Source of the DNA: Hahella chejuensis KCTC 2396 | Lineage (GTDB): Bacteria > Pseudomonadota > Gammaproteobacteria > Pseudomonadales > Oleiphilaceae | Direction of reading: 5' to 3' | DNA length: 64,000 bases | NCBI RefSeq assembly: GCF_000012985.1 | Contig: NC_007645.1 | Location: 744,001 to 808,000, forward strand | In this document: positions 43,679-54,135 of the stretch, in pieces | Layout of the letters: every line of letters begins with the position of its first letter | Numbering within the stretch: position 1 is the stretch's first letter | Notes under the pieces: model-generated | Database searches by the model: none | The model's input: the letters and a program-made list of their open reading frames with translations, nothing else | What the model was told of the DNA's origin: nothing | Position numbers and translations under genes: made by a program

Positions 43679-46600
43679 ATGTCAGGGAAATCTTCCTCAG
43701 CTCAATTGCGGATCTTTACTGCGCTGGTTGTGATTGTCGGCGTCTGCCTGCTTGTGGTGTATCTCAGCATGGATATGGAGCGCCGCAGGATTTACACGGA
43801 AGTGGAAGCCCTGATGGAGGGACAGGTCGCTTTTCGCTCGGAGAAAATCACTCAGCGTCTGGAAGGCCTTTCCCACGATGCGCGCTTCCTCCTTTTCACC
43901 CCGCCCATCCAGGGTATCGTGCGCGCGACTGAAAACGATGGCTACGACGTTCGGGAAGACAGTTCCCTGTCGCTGTGGCGACGACGTCTGAATACGATTT
44001 TCTCCGGCTATCTGGTCACTCACCCGGAAGTCACGCAGGTGCGACTTATCGGCGTGGCGGACAATGGCAAGGAAATTGTGCGAGTTGAGCGCATTGGCCA
44101 GCTTCCGGAAATTATTGCGGATGACGAATTGCAGCCGAAAGCCCAGCGAGATTATTTTCAGGAAGCCATCCGCATTCCACCGGGCTCCTTGTATGTGTCC
44201 GATCTGAACCTTAATCGTGAGTACGATATGGTGCAGTGGCCGCATGTGCCGACACTGAGAATGGCCACTCCGGTTATCAGCAGCGCAGGCAATACGTTCG
44301 GTATTCTGGTGATTAATATTGACGCCAGTTTCATGCTAGACGACCTCACGGCGGAGGTTCCGCAGGGGTACCGCGTTTACCTCACCAATCAAAACGGCGA
44401 CTTTCTGATTCATACCAATAGCAACAAAGTGTTCGGCTTTGATCTCGGGCGGCGCTTCCGCTGGCAGGATGAGTTTAAAACCGTCCAGGTTGAGTCTGAA
44501 TTATTTAGGAGTATGTCTCTATATGAAGCGGAGGACGGCGCGCAGCTTGCCGCCAGCCAAGAGGTTCCTTTGCAGGAAGGGCTGCCTGAACGAGTGCTCA
44601 GACTTTATATCACCTACCCACAGGAAGCGGCGGAGAAACGGGTGGGACAGGCTGTCTCCAATATCATGCTCGCCTTGCTGGGCGGCATGGCGGTGGTGGG
44701 CGGGTTTCTGTATCTCTACTGGCTGAATATGCGACAAAGGCAGCTGGTCAGTTCCGGACAGGCGCGCATGGCGGCGATTGTAGAAAGCGCGCAGGACGCT
44801 GTCTTGGGTATGGACCTGGATGGTGTGGTCACGGACTGGAATCGCGGCGCGGAACGGATGTTTGGTTACCCTCGTGATGAGGCGATCGGACGTTTCGTGC
44901 AGAAGCTCATCGTCCCGGGAGAGCGGGTGGCGGAAGAAACAAGCATCTTGAGAATGATTGAAGATGGCGGACCGGTTAGGCCCTTCAATACTCAGCGAAA
45001 ATGCAAGGACGGTCGCACGGTGGAAGTCTCGGTGTCAGTGTCGCCAATCCGGAATGCGGACGGGGAGATCGTGGGCGCCGCCAAGACGATTCGCGATATC
45101 AGCCGACAGATATCCATAGAGAATCAGATTCGGGAACTGAATGCTTCGCTGGAGCGTCAGGTAGAGGCGCGGACAGCGGAAATCCGTCGTTATCTGGCGT
45201 TGCAGCAGGCGATTCTCAACAACGCAGGGAATGCGATCATCGCCACAGATCTGGAAGGCCTCATCACGCTGTTTAACCCCGCTGCTGAACGCATGCTGGG
45301 ATACACGGCTGACGAAATGGTAGGCAAAAGGACGCCAGCGGTTTTCCATCTACGGGAAGAGGTGGCGGCGCGGGCGCAGGAGTTCTCCGAAGAGTTGGGG
45401 GAGAGGCTGGCGCCGGGTTTTGAGGTCTTCATCGTGAAGACCAAGCGTGGATTGCCCAATGAGCACGAATGGACCTATGTGCGTAAAGATGGAGCGCGTT
45501 TCCCGGTTCAACTTTCTGTGACGGAGTTGAAGGACGAAAATAATCGCGCCAGCGGCTATCTGGGCGTCGCGACGGATATATCCCGGCAGGTGCAGGACCG
45601 GCGCAATCTGATGTCCATGCGGGATCAGTTGTTGAAAGCGGCGGAAGTGGCTGAGCTGGGGATATGGACCTGGGATTTGGTAAGCGACACGCTCACCTGG
45701 AATCGGCAAATGTTCGAGATTTACCAGGTTCCCTATGAGTTGAACAATGCCGGCTTGAGCCATCGCCACTGGCGCAATGCGCTGCATCCTGAAGACGAAG
45801 CCGCGACGACGGCCAAGCTGGAGGCGGCTTTGGCGGGCGAAGGCGTATACGACCCCATTTATCGCATAGTGCGGCCCAGTGGAGAGGTGCGCTATGTGCA
45901 GGCCGCCGCGGTGGTGGAGTTCAATGATCTGGGCAAACCGATTCTGGTGCTGGGGGTCAATAGAGACATTACCGAGCAGCGCGAATACGAGCAACGCCTG
46001 CGCGAAGCCAAGGCCATGGCGGATAACGCCAGCAAAGCGAAGTCCGAGTTTCTGGCCAATATGAGTCACGAGATTCGCACTCCCATGAATGCGATTCTGG
46101 GCATGGTCAACTTACTCAAGCGTACGAATCTGGAAGAGCGTCAGCAGGATTATGTGCATAAGGCGGAGTCCTCCGCCCGCGCCTTGCTTGGCATTCTCAA
46201 CGACATTCTGGACTTCTCCAAAATCGAAGCCGGCAAACTGACGTTGGACGTGGAGCCGTGCAGCCTGGATAAACTGCTACAGGATGTCGGCGTCATTATT
46301 ACCGCTAACCTTGGCGATAAGCCGCTGGAGGTGCTGTTCGATATCGACCCGAAAATTCCTGACTGGCTGGAGCTGGATGGCCTGCGTTTGCAGCAGATTC
46401 TGATCAATCTGGCGGGAAATGCGGTGAAATTTACGGAACAGGGCGAGGTGGAGATCACCGTCAGGCTGAAGTCCGAGGAGGAGGATCGTCTGGTTTTATC
46501 ATTTTCCGTGCGAGACACCGGCATAGGCATCTCCGCCGAGCAACTGCAGCGTATTTTCGAAGGCTTCACCCAGGCGGAAGCCTCCACCGCCAGACGATTT

Positions 46601-47992
46601 GGCGGAGCTGGGCTGGGATTGGCGATATGCCGGCGTCTGGTGAGGTTGATGGGAGGAGAGATTGCGGCGGAAAGCGAAGAGGGCGAAGGTAGCGTGTTCC
46701 GTTTTTCTATCGCCTGCGTCAGGGCTCAGGCCTGGAGCGCGGCCAAAAAGGCCTGTAGTCTGCCCAAAACGCTACGGGTGCTGGTTGTGGACGATAACGC
46801 CAGCGCCAGAGAGGTGCTTAAGGGGATTATCGAGTCCTTTGGCTGGGTCGCGGACATTGCTGTCAATGGCGAAGAGGGCGTCGCCAGGGTTCTGGAGGCT
46901 GCGGAGGCGTCGTCTCCTCATAATCTGGTTCTGATTGACTGGGGGATGCCGGGTCTGAACGGCTGGCGCGCTGCGGAGTTGATCAAAGCGCAATATCCGG
47001 AAGGCCGGGCGCCGTTGATCATGATGGTGAGCGCCCAGACGAGGGACGAGATGGAGCGCCGCCGCCTTGCCTCGCCGAGCATTATTGACGCATATCTCAC
47101 CAAGCCAGTGACCGCCTCAATGGTGCTTGAGGCGGCGTCTGAAACCCTGGCGCAGGATTGTTCCCGAGGAAATACTGACAATGCGGCAATCGGCGCCCGT
47201 CTGCATGGCATGTCGATATTGCTGGTTGAGGATAACCCGACCAATCAGCAGGTGGCGATGGAGCTGTTGCAGAGCGAAGGGGCTGGCGTACAAATTGCGG
47301 CGGATGGCCTTGAAGCCGTTGCGGCGATACAGAGTGCGGAAGTCATGTTTGATGCGGTGCTGATGGATATTCAAATGCCGGGCATGGACGGTTACGCCGC
47401 CACGCGGGAAATTCGCGGCAAATTGAAAATGAACGCTCTGCCTATTATCGCAATGACCGCCAATGCAATGTTCTCAGATCGGGAAGCGGCGCTTGCCGTG
47501 GGAATGAACGACCACGTCGGCAAACCCTTTGACTTTGACCACCTGCTGGACGTGTTGATTAAACAAACGGGCTGGGGCGGCGTCAGAACGACTGCGACCA
47601 CAACCGCAGCCCCTGAGGAGGCTGCTTGCGCCGCTGAAAGTAGCGGCGCCATCAATGCGGCTTGCGCTCTGGCGCGGATGAACGACAACTGGGGAATATA
47701 CTGTCGCGCCCTACAACTGTTTCTGCGGGACGCCCCGAAATTGGTGGAGCTCTATCCTGCGCAGTGGCCCTCGGAACCTGAGGAGACTCGACGCAATTTC
47801 CACAGCCTCAAAGGCATGTCGTCCACAGTAGGAGCCAACGGCGTGTCTGAGCTGGCCGCGGAACTGGAAAATCTGGTGAGAGGGGAGCGCGAAGTCGACC
47901 GCTATCAGGCGTTGCTGGAGCAACTAACGCTCAAGATCAAAGCGGCGTACGTGGAAGCGGAAGAGCTGCTGCAACGACGGAAAGTCGGTTAG
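43679..47992 (+). CDS. Hybrid histidine kinase: sensor, three PAS, kinase, two receivers, Hpt
   Basis: A membrane-bound phosphorelay protein of about 1437 residues. One helix near 11-32 precedes a large periplasmic region of the double-Cache type, and a second helix lies near 325-345. Three PAS segments follow (about 360-480, 490-630, 650-770), then a kinase core with His797 in NMSHEIRTPMN, and an ATPase with FGGAGLGLAICRRL. Receiver 1 has Asp1087 in LIDWGMPG, receiver 2 Asp1230 in LMDIQMPG, and the C-terminal Hpt domain has His1375 in FHSLKGMSST. The ATG at 43679 has GGAG 5 bases upstream; an in-frame ATG 12 bases earlier is possible. No cognate response regulator is adjacent. Confidence 0.92.
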   Translation: MSGKSSSAQLRIFTALVVIVGVCLLVVYLSMDMERRRIYTEVEALMEGQVAFRSEKITQRLEGLSHDARFLLFTPPIQGIVRATENDGYDVREDSSLSLWRRRLNTIFSGYLVTHPEVTQVRLIGVADNGKEIVRVERIGQLPEIIADDELQPKAQRDYFQEAIRIPPGSLYVSDLNLNREYDMVQWPHVPTLRMATPVISSAGNTFGILVINIDASFMLDDLTAEVPQGYRVYLTNQNGDFLIHTNSNKVFGFDLGRRFRWQDEFKTVQVESELFRSMSLYEAEDGAQLAASQEVPLQEGLPERVLRLYITYPQEAAEKRVGQAVSNIMLALLGGMAVVGGFLYLYWLNMRQRQLVSSGQARMAAIVESAQDAVLGMDLDGVVTDWNRGAERMFGYPRDEAIGRFVQKLIVPGERVAEETSILRMIEDGGPVRPFNTQRKCKDGRTVEVSVSVSPIRNADGEIVGAAKTIRDISRQISIENQIRELNASLERQVEARTAEIRRYLALQQAILNNAGNAIIATDLEGLITLFNPAAERMLGYTADEMVGKRTPAVFHLREEVAARAQEFSEELGERLAPGFEVFIVKTKRGLPNEHEWTYVRKDGARFPVQLSVTELKDENNRASGYLGVATDISRQVQDRRNLMSMRDQLLKAAEVAELGIWTWDLVSDTLTWNRQMFEIYQVPYELNNAGLSHRHWRNALHPEDEAATTAKLEAALAGEGVYDPIYRIVRPSGEVRYVQAAAVVEFNDLGKPILVLGVNRDITEQREYEQRLREAKAMADNASKAKSEFLANMSHEIRTPMNAILGMVNLLKRTNLEERQQDYVHKAESSARALLGILNDILDFSKIEAGKLTLDVEPCSLDKLLQDVGVIITANLGDKPLEVLFDIDPKIPDWLELDGLRLQQILINLAGNAVKFTEQGEVEITVRLKSEEEDRLVLSFSVRDTGIGISAEQLQRIFEGFTQAEASTARRFGGAGLGLAICRRLVRLMGGEIAAESEEGEGSVFRFSIACVRAQAWSAAKKACSLPKTLRVLVVDDNASAREVLKGIIESFGWVADIAVNGEEGVARVLEAAEASSPHNLVLIDWGMPGLNGWRAAELIKAQYPEGRAPLIMMVSAQTRDEMERRRLASPSIIDAYLTKPVTASMVLEAASETLAQDCSRGNTDNAAIGARLHGMSILLVEDNPTNQQVAMELLQSEGAGVQIAADGLEAVAAIQSAEVMFDAVLMDIQMPGMDGYAATREIRGKLKMNALPIIAMTANAMFSDREAALAVGMNDHVGKPFDFDHLLDVLIKQTGWGGVRTTATTTAAPEEAACAAESSGAINAACALARMNDNWGIYCRALQLFLRDAPKLVELYPAQWPSEPEETRRNFHSLKGMSSTVGANGVSELAAELENLVRGEREVDRYQALLEQLTLKIKAAYVEAEELLQRRKVG

Positions 47993-48045
47993 TCTCATAT
48001 TCGTCTATGCTTAAGTCCCTTGATTTAAAAACTGGAGCTAATGCT

Positions 48046-48366
48046 ATGAAACAAGTGGCTGTTTTTGTGGCGCTGATCATGCTCGCGCTGGGCGTGCAAG
48101 CCGCTGAATTAAGTAAACAGGCCCTGCAGGGAAGCTGGTTGATTCTGACCATGAACGGCGAGTCTGATGATGAGAATGACAAGTGGGAATTCGAGGGCGA
48201 TAACTTTTACCAGAACCTGGGCGGACGGCGTATTTCCCCGGACGCCTTCACGGTGAAAGGGCAAACCATTGACCTGGGTTACGCCAAAATCAAAGTGCTG
48301 GCTTTCGATGGCGACACGATGACGGCGGATATGGCGGGCTTCACCTACGAACTTAAAAAGGAGTGA
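48046..48366 (+). CDS. Small exported lipocalin-like protein
   Basis: A 106-residue protein with a signal peptide (about 1-19, ending VQAA). The mature part is short and beta-rich, with LQGSWLILTMNGE near its N-terminus and KWEFEGDNFYQNL and DTMTADMAGFTYELKKE later; this is the pattern of small lipocalin-like proteins. The ATG at 48046 has GGAG upstream and opens the signal peptide. Most likely periplasmic. Function unknown. Confidence 0.72.
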   Translation: MKQVAVFVALIMLALGVQAAELSKQALQGSWLILTMNGESDDENDKWEFEGDNFYQNLGGRRISPDAFTVKGQTIDLGYAKIKVLAFDGDTMTADMAGFTYELKKE

Positions 48367-48393
48367 AACAGTTCTAAATAAAGAGAGCGGACA

Positions 48394-48506
48394 GTTCGCC
48401 TTCTCGGTCTTGCGCTGGCGGTCGTGAGTCTATGTGCGCATAATGCCGCTCGGATTTTATCGAGTGGCTGCCGACGCACAGGCGAACCGCCGCCAGCAGC
48501 GCAAGG
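48394..48506 (+). promoter_or_regulatory. Interleaved inverted repeats over a ribosome binding site
   Basis: Segment A, GTTCGCC (48394-48400), pairs with GGCGAAC (48481-48487). Segment B, CTTGCGCTGGCGG (48409-48421), pairs with 48490-48505 except for a 3-base bulge. The order A, B, A', B' means the two stems interleave, giving a pseudoknot or two alternative folds. B' contains the AAG of the AAGG ribosome site of the next gene. Inferred translational control. Confidence 0.4.
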
Positions 48507-48511
48507 AACAT

Positions 48512-49090
48512 ATGAATCTACGAGTATTGCTGTTCACGCTTATCACCGGGCCGTTTTTTAGCGCGTTTTCCTTTGTTACGGTTTTCTTCGTAATCGGCGC
48601 GATTCAAGCTCCTGACTCTTTCATGGACAAGGGCGTTGAAATACTGGGAATCTATTTAGGTTCTGTTTTCGTATCCACCATTGTGGGTTATCTGGTGGCC
48701 TTTTGGGGAGTTGAGGAGCTGCCGCCAGGCATCTTCCCTCTTGTCGTCTATTCAGTCTTATTTTCAGCAGCGGTCTGTCGATATTTCCTGTGGACCTACT
48801 TTAAGGAATATTCGAGAAAGACGGTGGTTTTGCATATTACGCTGATCAGCATGGTCGTCGCCTTGCTCGACTACGGTGTGTTTTTTCTGCTTTTTTCTCA
48901 GTCGCCTAAAATGAGTTTCGTTATACCGTCTATGGTTCTGCCGACCAGTATTGTTCTGGGGGTTATCTGCGGTGTCTGGGAAAGCGGTAAAGAGAATCGC
49001 AAAGGGGTGAGAGAGGCAAGGAAGGGGGAAAAAGCTCTACGTCCGAGTACAGAAACAGGGGGAAAGCCTCAGGCGACGGATGTCATCTGA
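48512..49090 (+). CDS. Integral membrane protein, unrecognised
   Basis: A 192-residue protein with about five membrane helices (starting NLRVLLFTLITGPFFSAF) and a hydrophilic C-terminus of about 35 residues rich in Lys, Arg, Glu and Gly. The ATG at 48512 follows AAGGAACAT; the upstream frame to 48434 has no site. I do not recognise the family. The leader has interleaved inverted repeats covering the ribosome site. It converges on ygiQ with 14 bases between the stop codons. Confidence 0.7.
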   Translation: MNLRVLLFTLITGPFFSAFSFVTVFFVIGAIQAPDSFMDKGVEILGIYLGSVFVSTIVGYLVAFWGVEELPPGIFPLVVYSVLFSAAVCRYFLWTYFKEYSRKTVVLHITLISMVVALLDYGVFFLLFSQSPKMSFVIPSMVLPTSIVLGVICGVWESGKENRKGVREARKGEKALRPSTETGGKPQATDVI

Positions 49091-49094
49091 GGCT
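49065..49094 (-). terminator. Candidate hairpin between the membrane gene and ygiQ
   Basis: AGCCTCAG pairs with CTGAGGCT (8 bp, 14-base loop) across the end of the membrane gene. Read on the minus strand the stem is followed by TTTCCCC, a weak T tract. Confidence 0.4.
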
Positions 49095-49104
49095 GTGTGA
49101 TCTG

Positions 49105-51303
49105 TTACCGCCCCTTCGCCGGTGAGCGGCCAGCTGGTTTGCCACGCTTAGGGCCTGCGCCCTGGCGGGGCGGCAGACCGGTGTGTTGCGTCAGAATCCT
49201 GCCTTTACGCGGCTGTCCGCCTTGTGGACTCAGCTTGGAGCCGTACTTCTTGGCGCTTGGGTGATTGGCTGGCTGCGTTGGCGGCACCAGATGTTTCTTG
49301 CCGTAGCCAATCAAATGCGCCTTGCCCATACGCTGCAGGGCTTCTCTGAGCATGGGCCAGTTGTCCGGGTCGTGATAGCGCAGAAACGCCTTGTGCAGGC
49401 GGCGCTGCCGTTCGCCTTTAGGGATGTAAACCTTGTCCGTCTTATAGTTGATGCGATGCAAGGGGTCCCGCTCTGAGTGATACATGGCGGTGGCGCTCGC
49501 CATGGGCGATGGATAGAACGCCTGCACCTGATCGGCGCGGAAGCCGTTTTCCTTTAACCACATCGCCAGATTCAACATGTCTTCATCGGTAGTGCCGGGG
49601 TGGGCGGCGATGAAGTAGGGAATCAGATACTGCTCTTTGCCCGCTTCTTTGGAGAAGCGCTCGAACATCTCCTTGAACTTGTAGTACGTGCCCATGCCAG
49701 GCTTCATCATTTTCGACAGGGGCGCATCTTCTGAATGCTCCGGCGCGATTTTCAGATAGCCGCCGACATGGTGGGTCACCAGCTCGCGTACGTATTCCGG
49801 ATCTTCCACCGCCAGGTCATAGCGTAAGCCTGAGGCGATCATCACTCGCTTCACGCCAGGCAGCGCGCGGGCGCGGCGATACAGCTGGGTGGTCTCCGAG
49901 TGATCGGTTTTCAGGTTTTTGCAGATCGTCGGATAGACGCAGGACAGACGACGGCAGTTGGCGTGAATCTCCTCACTCTTACAGTTGAGGTGATACATAT
50001 TGGCGGTAGGGCCGCCCAGGTCGGAGATAGTGCCGGTAAAGCCGGGGGTCTTGTCGCGAATATTCTCGATCTCGCGAATGACGGAGTCCTGAGAGCGGCT
50101 TTGAATCCAGCGTCCTTCATGCTCGGTGATGGAACAAAAAGAACAGCCGCCGAAACAGCCGCGCATGATGTTCACCGAGAAACGGATCATGTCGTACGCG
50201 GGGATGCGCGCCTTGCCGTACGCCGGGTGAGGAATGCGCTGGAAGGGCAATTCGAAAACGTCATCCAGCTCCTTGGTCTGCAGCGGAATCGCCGGAGGAT
50301 TCACCCACAGGTAACGGTCGCCATGCTTCTGCGCCAGGGTGTGAGCGTTGGCCGGGTTGGTTTCCAGGTGCAGCACGCGGGACGTATGCGCGTACAGGAC
50401 AGGGTCGTTGCGTACTTTTTCGTAGGAGGGCAGTTGAATAAAGCGCTTGTGGCCGCCGCTGGGAGGCAGAATATGCACGACTTGCTCTTCCGGCTCATTG
50501 GCGGCAGCCTGCTTGGAGCCGCAGCCTTCTTCCGTTCCTTCCTCGTTGGCGTACACGTAGGGGTTGGGCAGCGGATCGACTCTACCGGGTTTGTCGATGC
50601 GGGTGGAGTCCTTCATTTCCCAATCCTGCGGTAATTCCGGCAGTACGCAGGCTGTGCCGCGAATATTGGTCATATCCTTCATCTGCTCACCGGCGGCGGC
50701 GCGATGAGCGATCTCCACCACCGCTCTTTCCGCGTTGCCGTAAACCAGCAGGTCCGCTTTGGAGTCAAACAGGACGGAGCGGCGCACTTTATCCGACCAG
50801 TAATCATAATGGGCGATGCGACGCAGGCTGGCTTCGATGCCGCCTACCAGCACCGGCACGTCGCTGTAGGCCTCTTTGCAGCGCTGGGTGTACACCAGAA
50901 CCGCGCGGTCGGGACGTTTGCCGCCTTCGTTATTAGGCGTGTAGGCGTCGTCGTGGCGCAGTTTACGGTCCGCGGTGTAGCGGTTGATCATGGAGTCCAT
51001 GTTGCCGGCGGATACGGCGTAGAACAGGTTGGGTTTGCCCAACGCCATGAAGGCGTCCTTCGAGGACCAGTCCGGTTGCGCAATGATGCCGACGCGAAAG
51101 CCGTGGGATTCCCACAAACGCCCAATCACCGCCATGCCGAAGCTGGGATGATCGACGTAAGCGTCGCCGCTGATGATGATAATGTCGCAGCTGTCCCAGC
51201 CCTGCGCCTCCATTTCCTTGCGCGACATCGGCAGAAATTCCGCCGTGCCGAAGCATTCAGCCCAATAGCGTTGATAGGAAAACAGAGGACGCGCCGCGTG
51301 CAT
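49105..51303 (-). CDS. ygiQ: YgiQ family radical SAM protein
   Basis: A 732-residue radical SAM enzyme of the YgiQ family. The N-terminus ([30 protein letters not shown]) matches E. coli YgiQ closely. The iron-sulfur motif CFGGCSFCS is near residue 381, with [14 protein letters not shown] and [16 protein letters not shown] after it. The C-terminal tail is basic and rich in Gly, Pro and Arg. The reaction is not known. The start at 51303 has GGTGAG upstream and keeps the family's N-terminus. Confidence 0.93.
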   Translation of the reverse strand: MHAARPLFSYQRYWAECFGTAEFLPMSRKEMEAQGWDSCDIIIISGDAYVDHPSFGMAVIGRLWESHGFRVGIIAQPDWSSKDAFMALGKPNLFYAVSAGNMDSMINRYTADRKLRHDDAYTPNNEGGKRPDRAVLVYTQRCKEAYSDVPVLVGGIEASLRRIAHYDYWSDKVRRSVLFDSKADLLVYGNAERAVVEIAHRAAAGEQMKDMTNIRGTACVLPELPQDWEMKDSTRIDKPGRVDPLPNPYVYANEEGTEEGCGSKQAAANEPEEQVVHILPPSGGHKRFIQLPSYEKVRNDPVLYAHTSRVLHLETNPANAHTLAQKHGDRYLWVNPPAIPLQTKELDDVFELPFQRIPHPAYGKARIPAYDMIRFSVNIMRGCFGGCSFCSITEHEGRWIQSRSQDSVIREIENIRDKTPGFTGTISDLGGPTANMYHLNCKSEEIHANCRRLSCVYPTICKNLKTDHSETTQLYRRARALPGVKRVMIASGLRYDLAVEDPEYVRELVTHHVGGYLKIAPEHSEDAPLSKMMKPGMGTYYKFKEMFERFSKEAGKEQYLIPYFIAAHPGTTDEDMLNLAMWLKENGFRADQVQAFYPSPMASATAMYHSERDPLHRINYKTDKVYIPKGERQRRLHKAFLRYHDPDNWPMLREALQRMGKAHLIGYGKKHLVPPTQPANHPSAKKYGSKLSPQGGQPRKGRILTQHTGLPPRQGAGPKRGKPAGRSPAKGR

Positions 51304-51458
51304 ACAGAACTCACCGGGAGGATTGATTAAAAAATGGCCGAGTATTTTACTCGATTATTCCGGCGGACGCGATAGCGGAGACCCGGCGGGGGAAAGATTT
51401 CCTTCCCCCGGGCGTAATCATAATTTCAATGCTTTGGAATTTGGAGCCTGTCTTATTT

Positions 51459-51821
51459 TTACTCCGATGGGGGCAAGCGTTTGCGTATTCTCTCCGTCAA
51501 CGCCTGATTACGAGTGTTCGCCAGCGACTGTTGACTCTGGTGCAGCGCCACTTTCGCCAGCATGTGCGCGGTAACCGGTGCGGTGATCATCACAAACAGC
51601 GTAATCAGCAACTCATGGGCGGAAAGGCGCTGTTCCCGCACGGTGAAAGCGATAATAGACGCAATCAGCAGAGAGCCCATGCCTACCGTCGCCGCCAGCG
51701 TCGGCGCATGTAGTCGGGTATAGAAGTCGCTCATCTTCAACACGCCAATGGAGCCCAGCAGGGCGAAGAGTCCTCCAAGGAGGACCAAAGCGCAAATAAT
51801 CAGTTCTACCGTAAAGCTCAT
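51459..51821 (-). CDS. mrpG: Mrp antiporter subunit G
   Basis: A 120-residue membrane subunit (PhaG/MnhG type) of the multi-subunit Na+(K+)/H+ antiporter. Three helices are visible, with GSIGVLKMSDFYTRLHAPT the family signature. It is the last gene of the operon, 39 bases after mrpF. The product is required with the other Mrp subunits for activity; its separate role is not known. Confidence 0.92.
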   Translation of the reverse strand: MSFTVELIICALVLLGGLFALLGSIGVLKMSDFYTRLHAPTLAATVGMGSLLIASIIAFTVREQRLSAHELLITLFVMITAPVTAHMLAKVALHQSQQSLANTRNQALTERIRKRLPPSE

Positions 51822-51860
51822 ATCAGTGTTCTCTCAATGCTCTCTCAATCCATACAAGAC

Positions 51861-52130
51861 TCATTCGATAATGTCGCCGCGCAGGAGAAATTTGCACAAC
51901 GCCGCCGTGCTGGCGAAACCAAGCATGGCCACCAGTAGCGCGGCCTCGAAGAACAGGGCGGCGCCCTGCCAGAGTCCGAACAAGATGATCAACGCCATGC
52001 TGTTGAGGTACATGGTCTCCAGCGCCAGAATCCGGTCGGCGGACTCCGGCCCCAGCAGCAAGCGCCAGAGGTTCAACAGCATGGCCACGGACACCATGCC
52101 GATGGCGATTTGCAAAGCCAGATTCAGCAT
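51861..52130 (-). CDS. mrpF: Mrp antiporter subunit F
   Basis: An 89-residue subunit with three helices. GPESADRILALETMYLNSM is the conserved central loop of the MrpF/PhaF family. Its start overlaps the mrpE stop region by 7 bases, indicating translational coupling. Confidence 0.93.
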   Translation of the reverse strand: MLNLALQIAIGMVSVAMLLNLWRLLLGPESADRILALETMYLNSMALIILFGLWQGAALFFEAALLVAMLGFASTAALCKFLLRGDIIE

Positions 52131-52627
52131 TCGAATATCTCCTTCAGGACGGCTTCGTAACGGCCTTTGATATGCGCGATCAGGGCGGCTTCGTCGTCCA
52201 GGTGCAGAGTGTGGAGGTACAGCCAGAGCCTGTCTTCTGAAACCTCCACACTGACAGTGCCGGGCGTTAGTGAAATGGTTCCGGCCAGAATCGTGAGCGG
52301 CAATGGCTCGTGCAGTTCAAGCGGCAGGGCGACGAAGGCGGGCTGTAAGCGCTGGTTCGGCCCCATGATCATTTTGGCGACGCGGAAGTTATCGCGAATG
52401 ATGTCGCCAAGCACGAGTAAAACATAGCGGATCGCCAGACCTGGCCGTTTCAGGCGCGGCTGTGGGTCGCTAAGGGGGGCGGTCAGACGTGGAATGGCGA
52501 TAGCCAATACCCCTCCCAGCGCCAGATGGCCCGGCGCGACGCTGTTGTTGAGCATCAGCCAGGCGACAAACAGCAGCAGGCTGAGCCAGGGGGAGGGAAA
52601 CCAGAACATGCGCAGTCTGTTGACCAT
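52124..52627 (-). CDS. mrpE: Mrp antiporter subunit E
   Basis: A 167-residue subunit of the MrpE/PhaE family. Two or three helices lie in the N-terminal half. The hydrophilic C-terminal half carries LTPGTVSVEVSEDRLWLYLH and TLAGTISLTPGT-like motifs typical of this subunit (seen as ILAGTISLTPG). The start touches the mrpD stop codon (1-base overlap), so the genes are coupled. Confidence 0.93.
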   Translation of the reverse strand: MVNRLRMFWFPSPWLSLLLFVAWLMLNNSVAPGHLALGGVLAIAIPRLTAPLSDPQPRLKRPGLAIRYVLLVLGDIIRDNFRVAKMIMGPNQRLQPAFVALPLELHEPLPLTILAGTISLTPGTVSVEVSEDRLWLYLHTLHLDDEAALIAHIKGRYEAVLKEIFEC

Positions 52628-54135
52628 CAGGAGCCTCCTTGTTGCATCAGGCCGCCGAGGGCGGCGGAGTTGTGCAATTGCATTGCGGCGGCGTCAGCGA
52701 ATTCCGTTATGGGGCCGCCGAACACCACCAACAGAGGCGACGCCGCCAGCAGCATATAAACGGCGATCATACGCAACGCCGGCGTCGGCTCCGCCACTGG
52801 CGCGTCGTCGCTGTGCCGCCAGAACAGGGATGAACCGGCGCGAGACAGGGCGATGATTGCGGCCAGACCGCTGATCAGCACGACGGGCCAGATAAAACTG
52901 GCTTCCAGGGGGCCTTCAGTCGCTTGCAGCAGCAATATCTTTCCGACGAAGCCTGACAATGGCGGCGCTCCAGCCACAGCTACTGCGGCGATGATAAAGG
53001 CGACGCCCAGGGCGACCGGACGCTGCATGCGTCGGGAGGCGACGAAGCGGTCTTCCGCTTTGCCGCGCTGCCGGCCGATCATATCCGCCAACAGGAACAG
53101 TGCGCCGGTGATCAGCGTGGTGTGAATGGTGTAATACAAGGCCGCCGCGGTGGCGTCGGCGCGTTGCAACGCGATGGCGGTCAGCAGAATGCCTATGGAG
53201 ACCAGCGTCAGGTTGGCGGTCAGCGTGCGCAGGCTGGGGCTGGCGAGGGCGGCGATGGAGCCGACGATCAACGTTAACAGCGCCAGCGGCTGCAGCCAGG
53301 GCGTGGCGATTTCCGCCAGCGCGCCGGCGTCGGCGCCGAAAATGGTCGTGTGAATGCGCAATATGCTGTACGCCCCCACTTTGGTCATGATGGCGAACAG
53401 AGCGGCCACCGGAGCCGACGCGGAGGAATAGGCGCGTGGCAACCAGAAATAGAAAGGCAGCAACGCCGCTTTGAGACCGAAGACGGCCAATAACAACAAG
53501 CCGCCCGCCTTCGCCAGCGGCTGCTCATCCGGTCCCAGAAGCGTAGCTTTGACGGCCATGTCTGCGATATTGAGCGTACCCAGAACGCCATATAGCGTTC
53601 CCAGGGCGAACAGGAACAGGCAGGAGCCGACCAGATTGAGAATGACGTAATGCACCGCCGCCCGGGTTTTTTGTTTGCCGCCGCCATGGATCAGCAACGC
53701 GTAGGAGGCGATGAGCAGGACTTCAAAAAACACGAAGAGGTTGAATATGTCGCCGGTGAGAAAGGCGCCGTTGACGCCCATCAGTTGCAGCATGAACAGA
53801 GGATGAAAGTACATGCCGTGCTTGTCGTCGCCGGCGCAGGCGTACAGCAGCGCGCCCAGACCCAGCAGTGAGGTGAGCAAGGTCAGCAGAGCGGAAATGC
53901 GGTCCGCCACCAGCACAATGCCGAACGGCGACCGCCAGTCCCCCACCGCGTAGGTCATGGCGCCATCCAGGTGCGTACGTTGCAGCAGGATAGCGGCGAT
54001 GGCGATCAGCGCCAGATTCACGGCGACGGCGACAACTCGTTGCCTGGGCAGAGAGTGGCCAAACGGCGGCAGCAGCAACAGCATGCCCGTCAGTAAGGGA
54101 ATGACGATGGGAAGTATCGGCAAATGCTGCATCAC
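52627..54135 (-). CDS. mrpD: Mrp antiporter subunit D
   Basis: A 502-residue subunit homologous to the complex I proton-pumping subunits NuoL/M/N. About 14 helices are present; LLIHGGGKQKTRAAVHYVI with its conserved lysine, and KAALLPFYFWLPRAYSSASAPV, are the proton-channel motifs. The 5' end overlaps mrpC by 4 bases. In this group MrpD is paired with the fused MrpAB subunit. Confidence 0.94.
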   Translation of the reverse strand: MMQHLPILPIVIPLLTGMLLLLPPFGHSLPRQRVVAVAVNLALIAIAAILLQRTHLDGAMTYAVGDWRSPFGIVLVADRISALLTLLTSLLGLGALLYACAGDDKHGMYFHPLFMLQLMGVNGAFLTGDIFNLFVFFEVLLIASYALLIHGGGKQKTRAAVHYVILNLVGSCLFLFALGTLYGVLGTLNIADMAVKATLLGPDEQPLAKAGGLLLLAVFGLKAALLPFYFWLPRAYSSASAPVAALFAIMTKVGAYSILRIHTTIFGADAGALAEIATPWLQPLALLTLIVGSIAALASPSLRTLTANLTLVSIGILLTAIALQRADATAAALYYTIHTTLITGALFLLADMIGRQRGKAEDRFVASRRMQRPVALGVAFIIAAVAVAGAPPLSGFVGKILLLQATEGPLEASFIWPVVLISGLAAIIALSRAGSSLFWRHSDDAPVAEPTPALRMIAVYMLLAASPLLVVFGGPITEFADAAAMQLHNSAALGGLMQQGGS

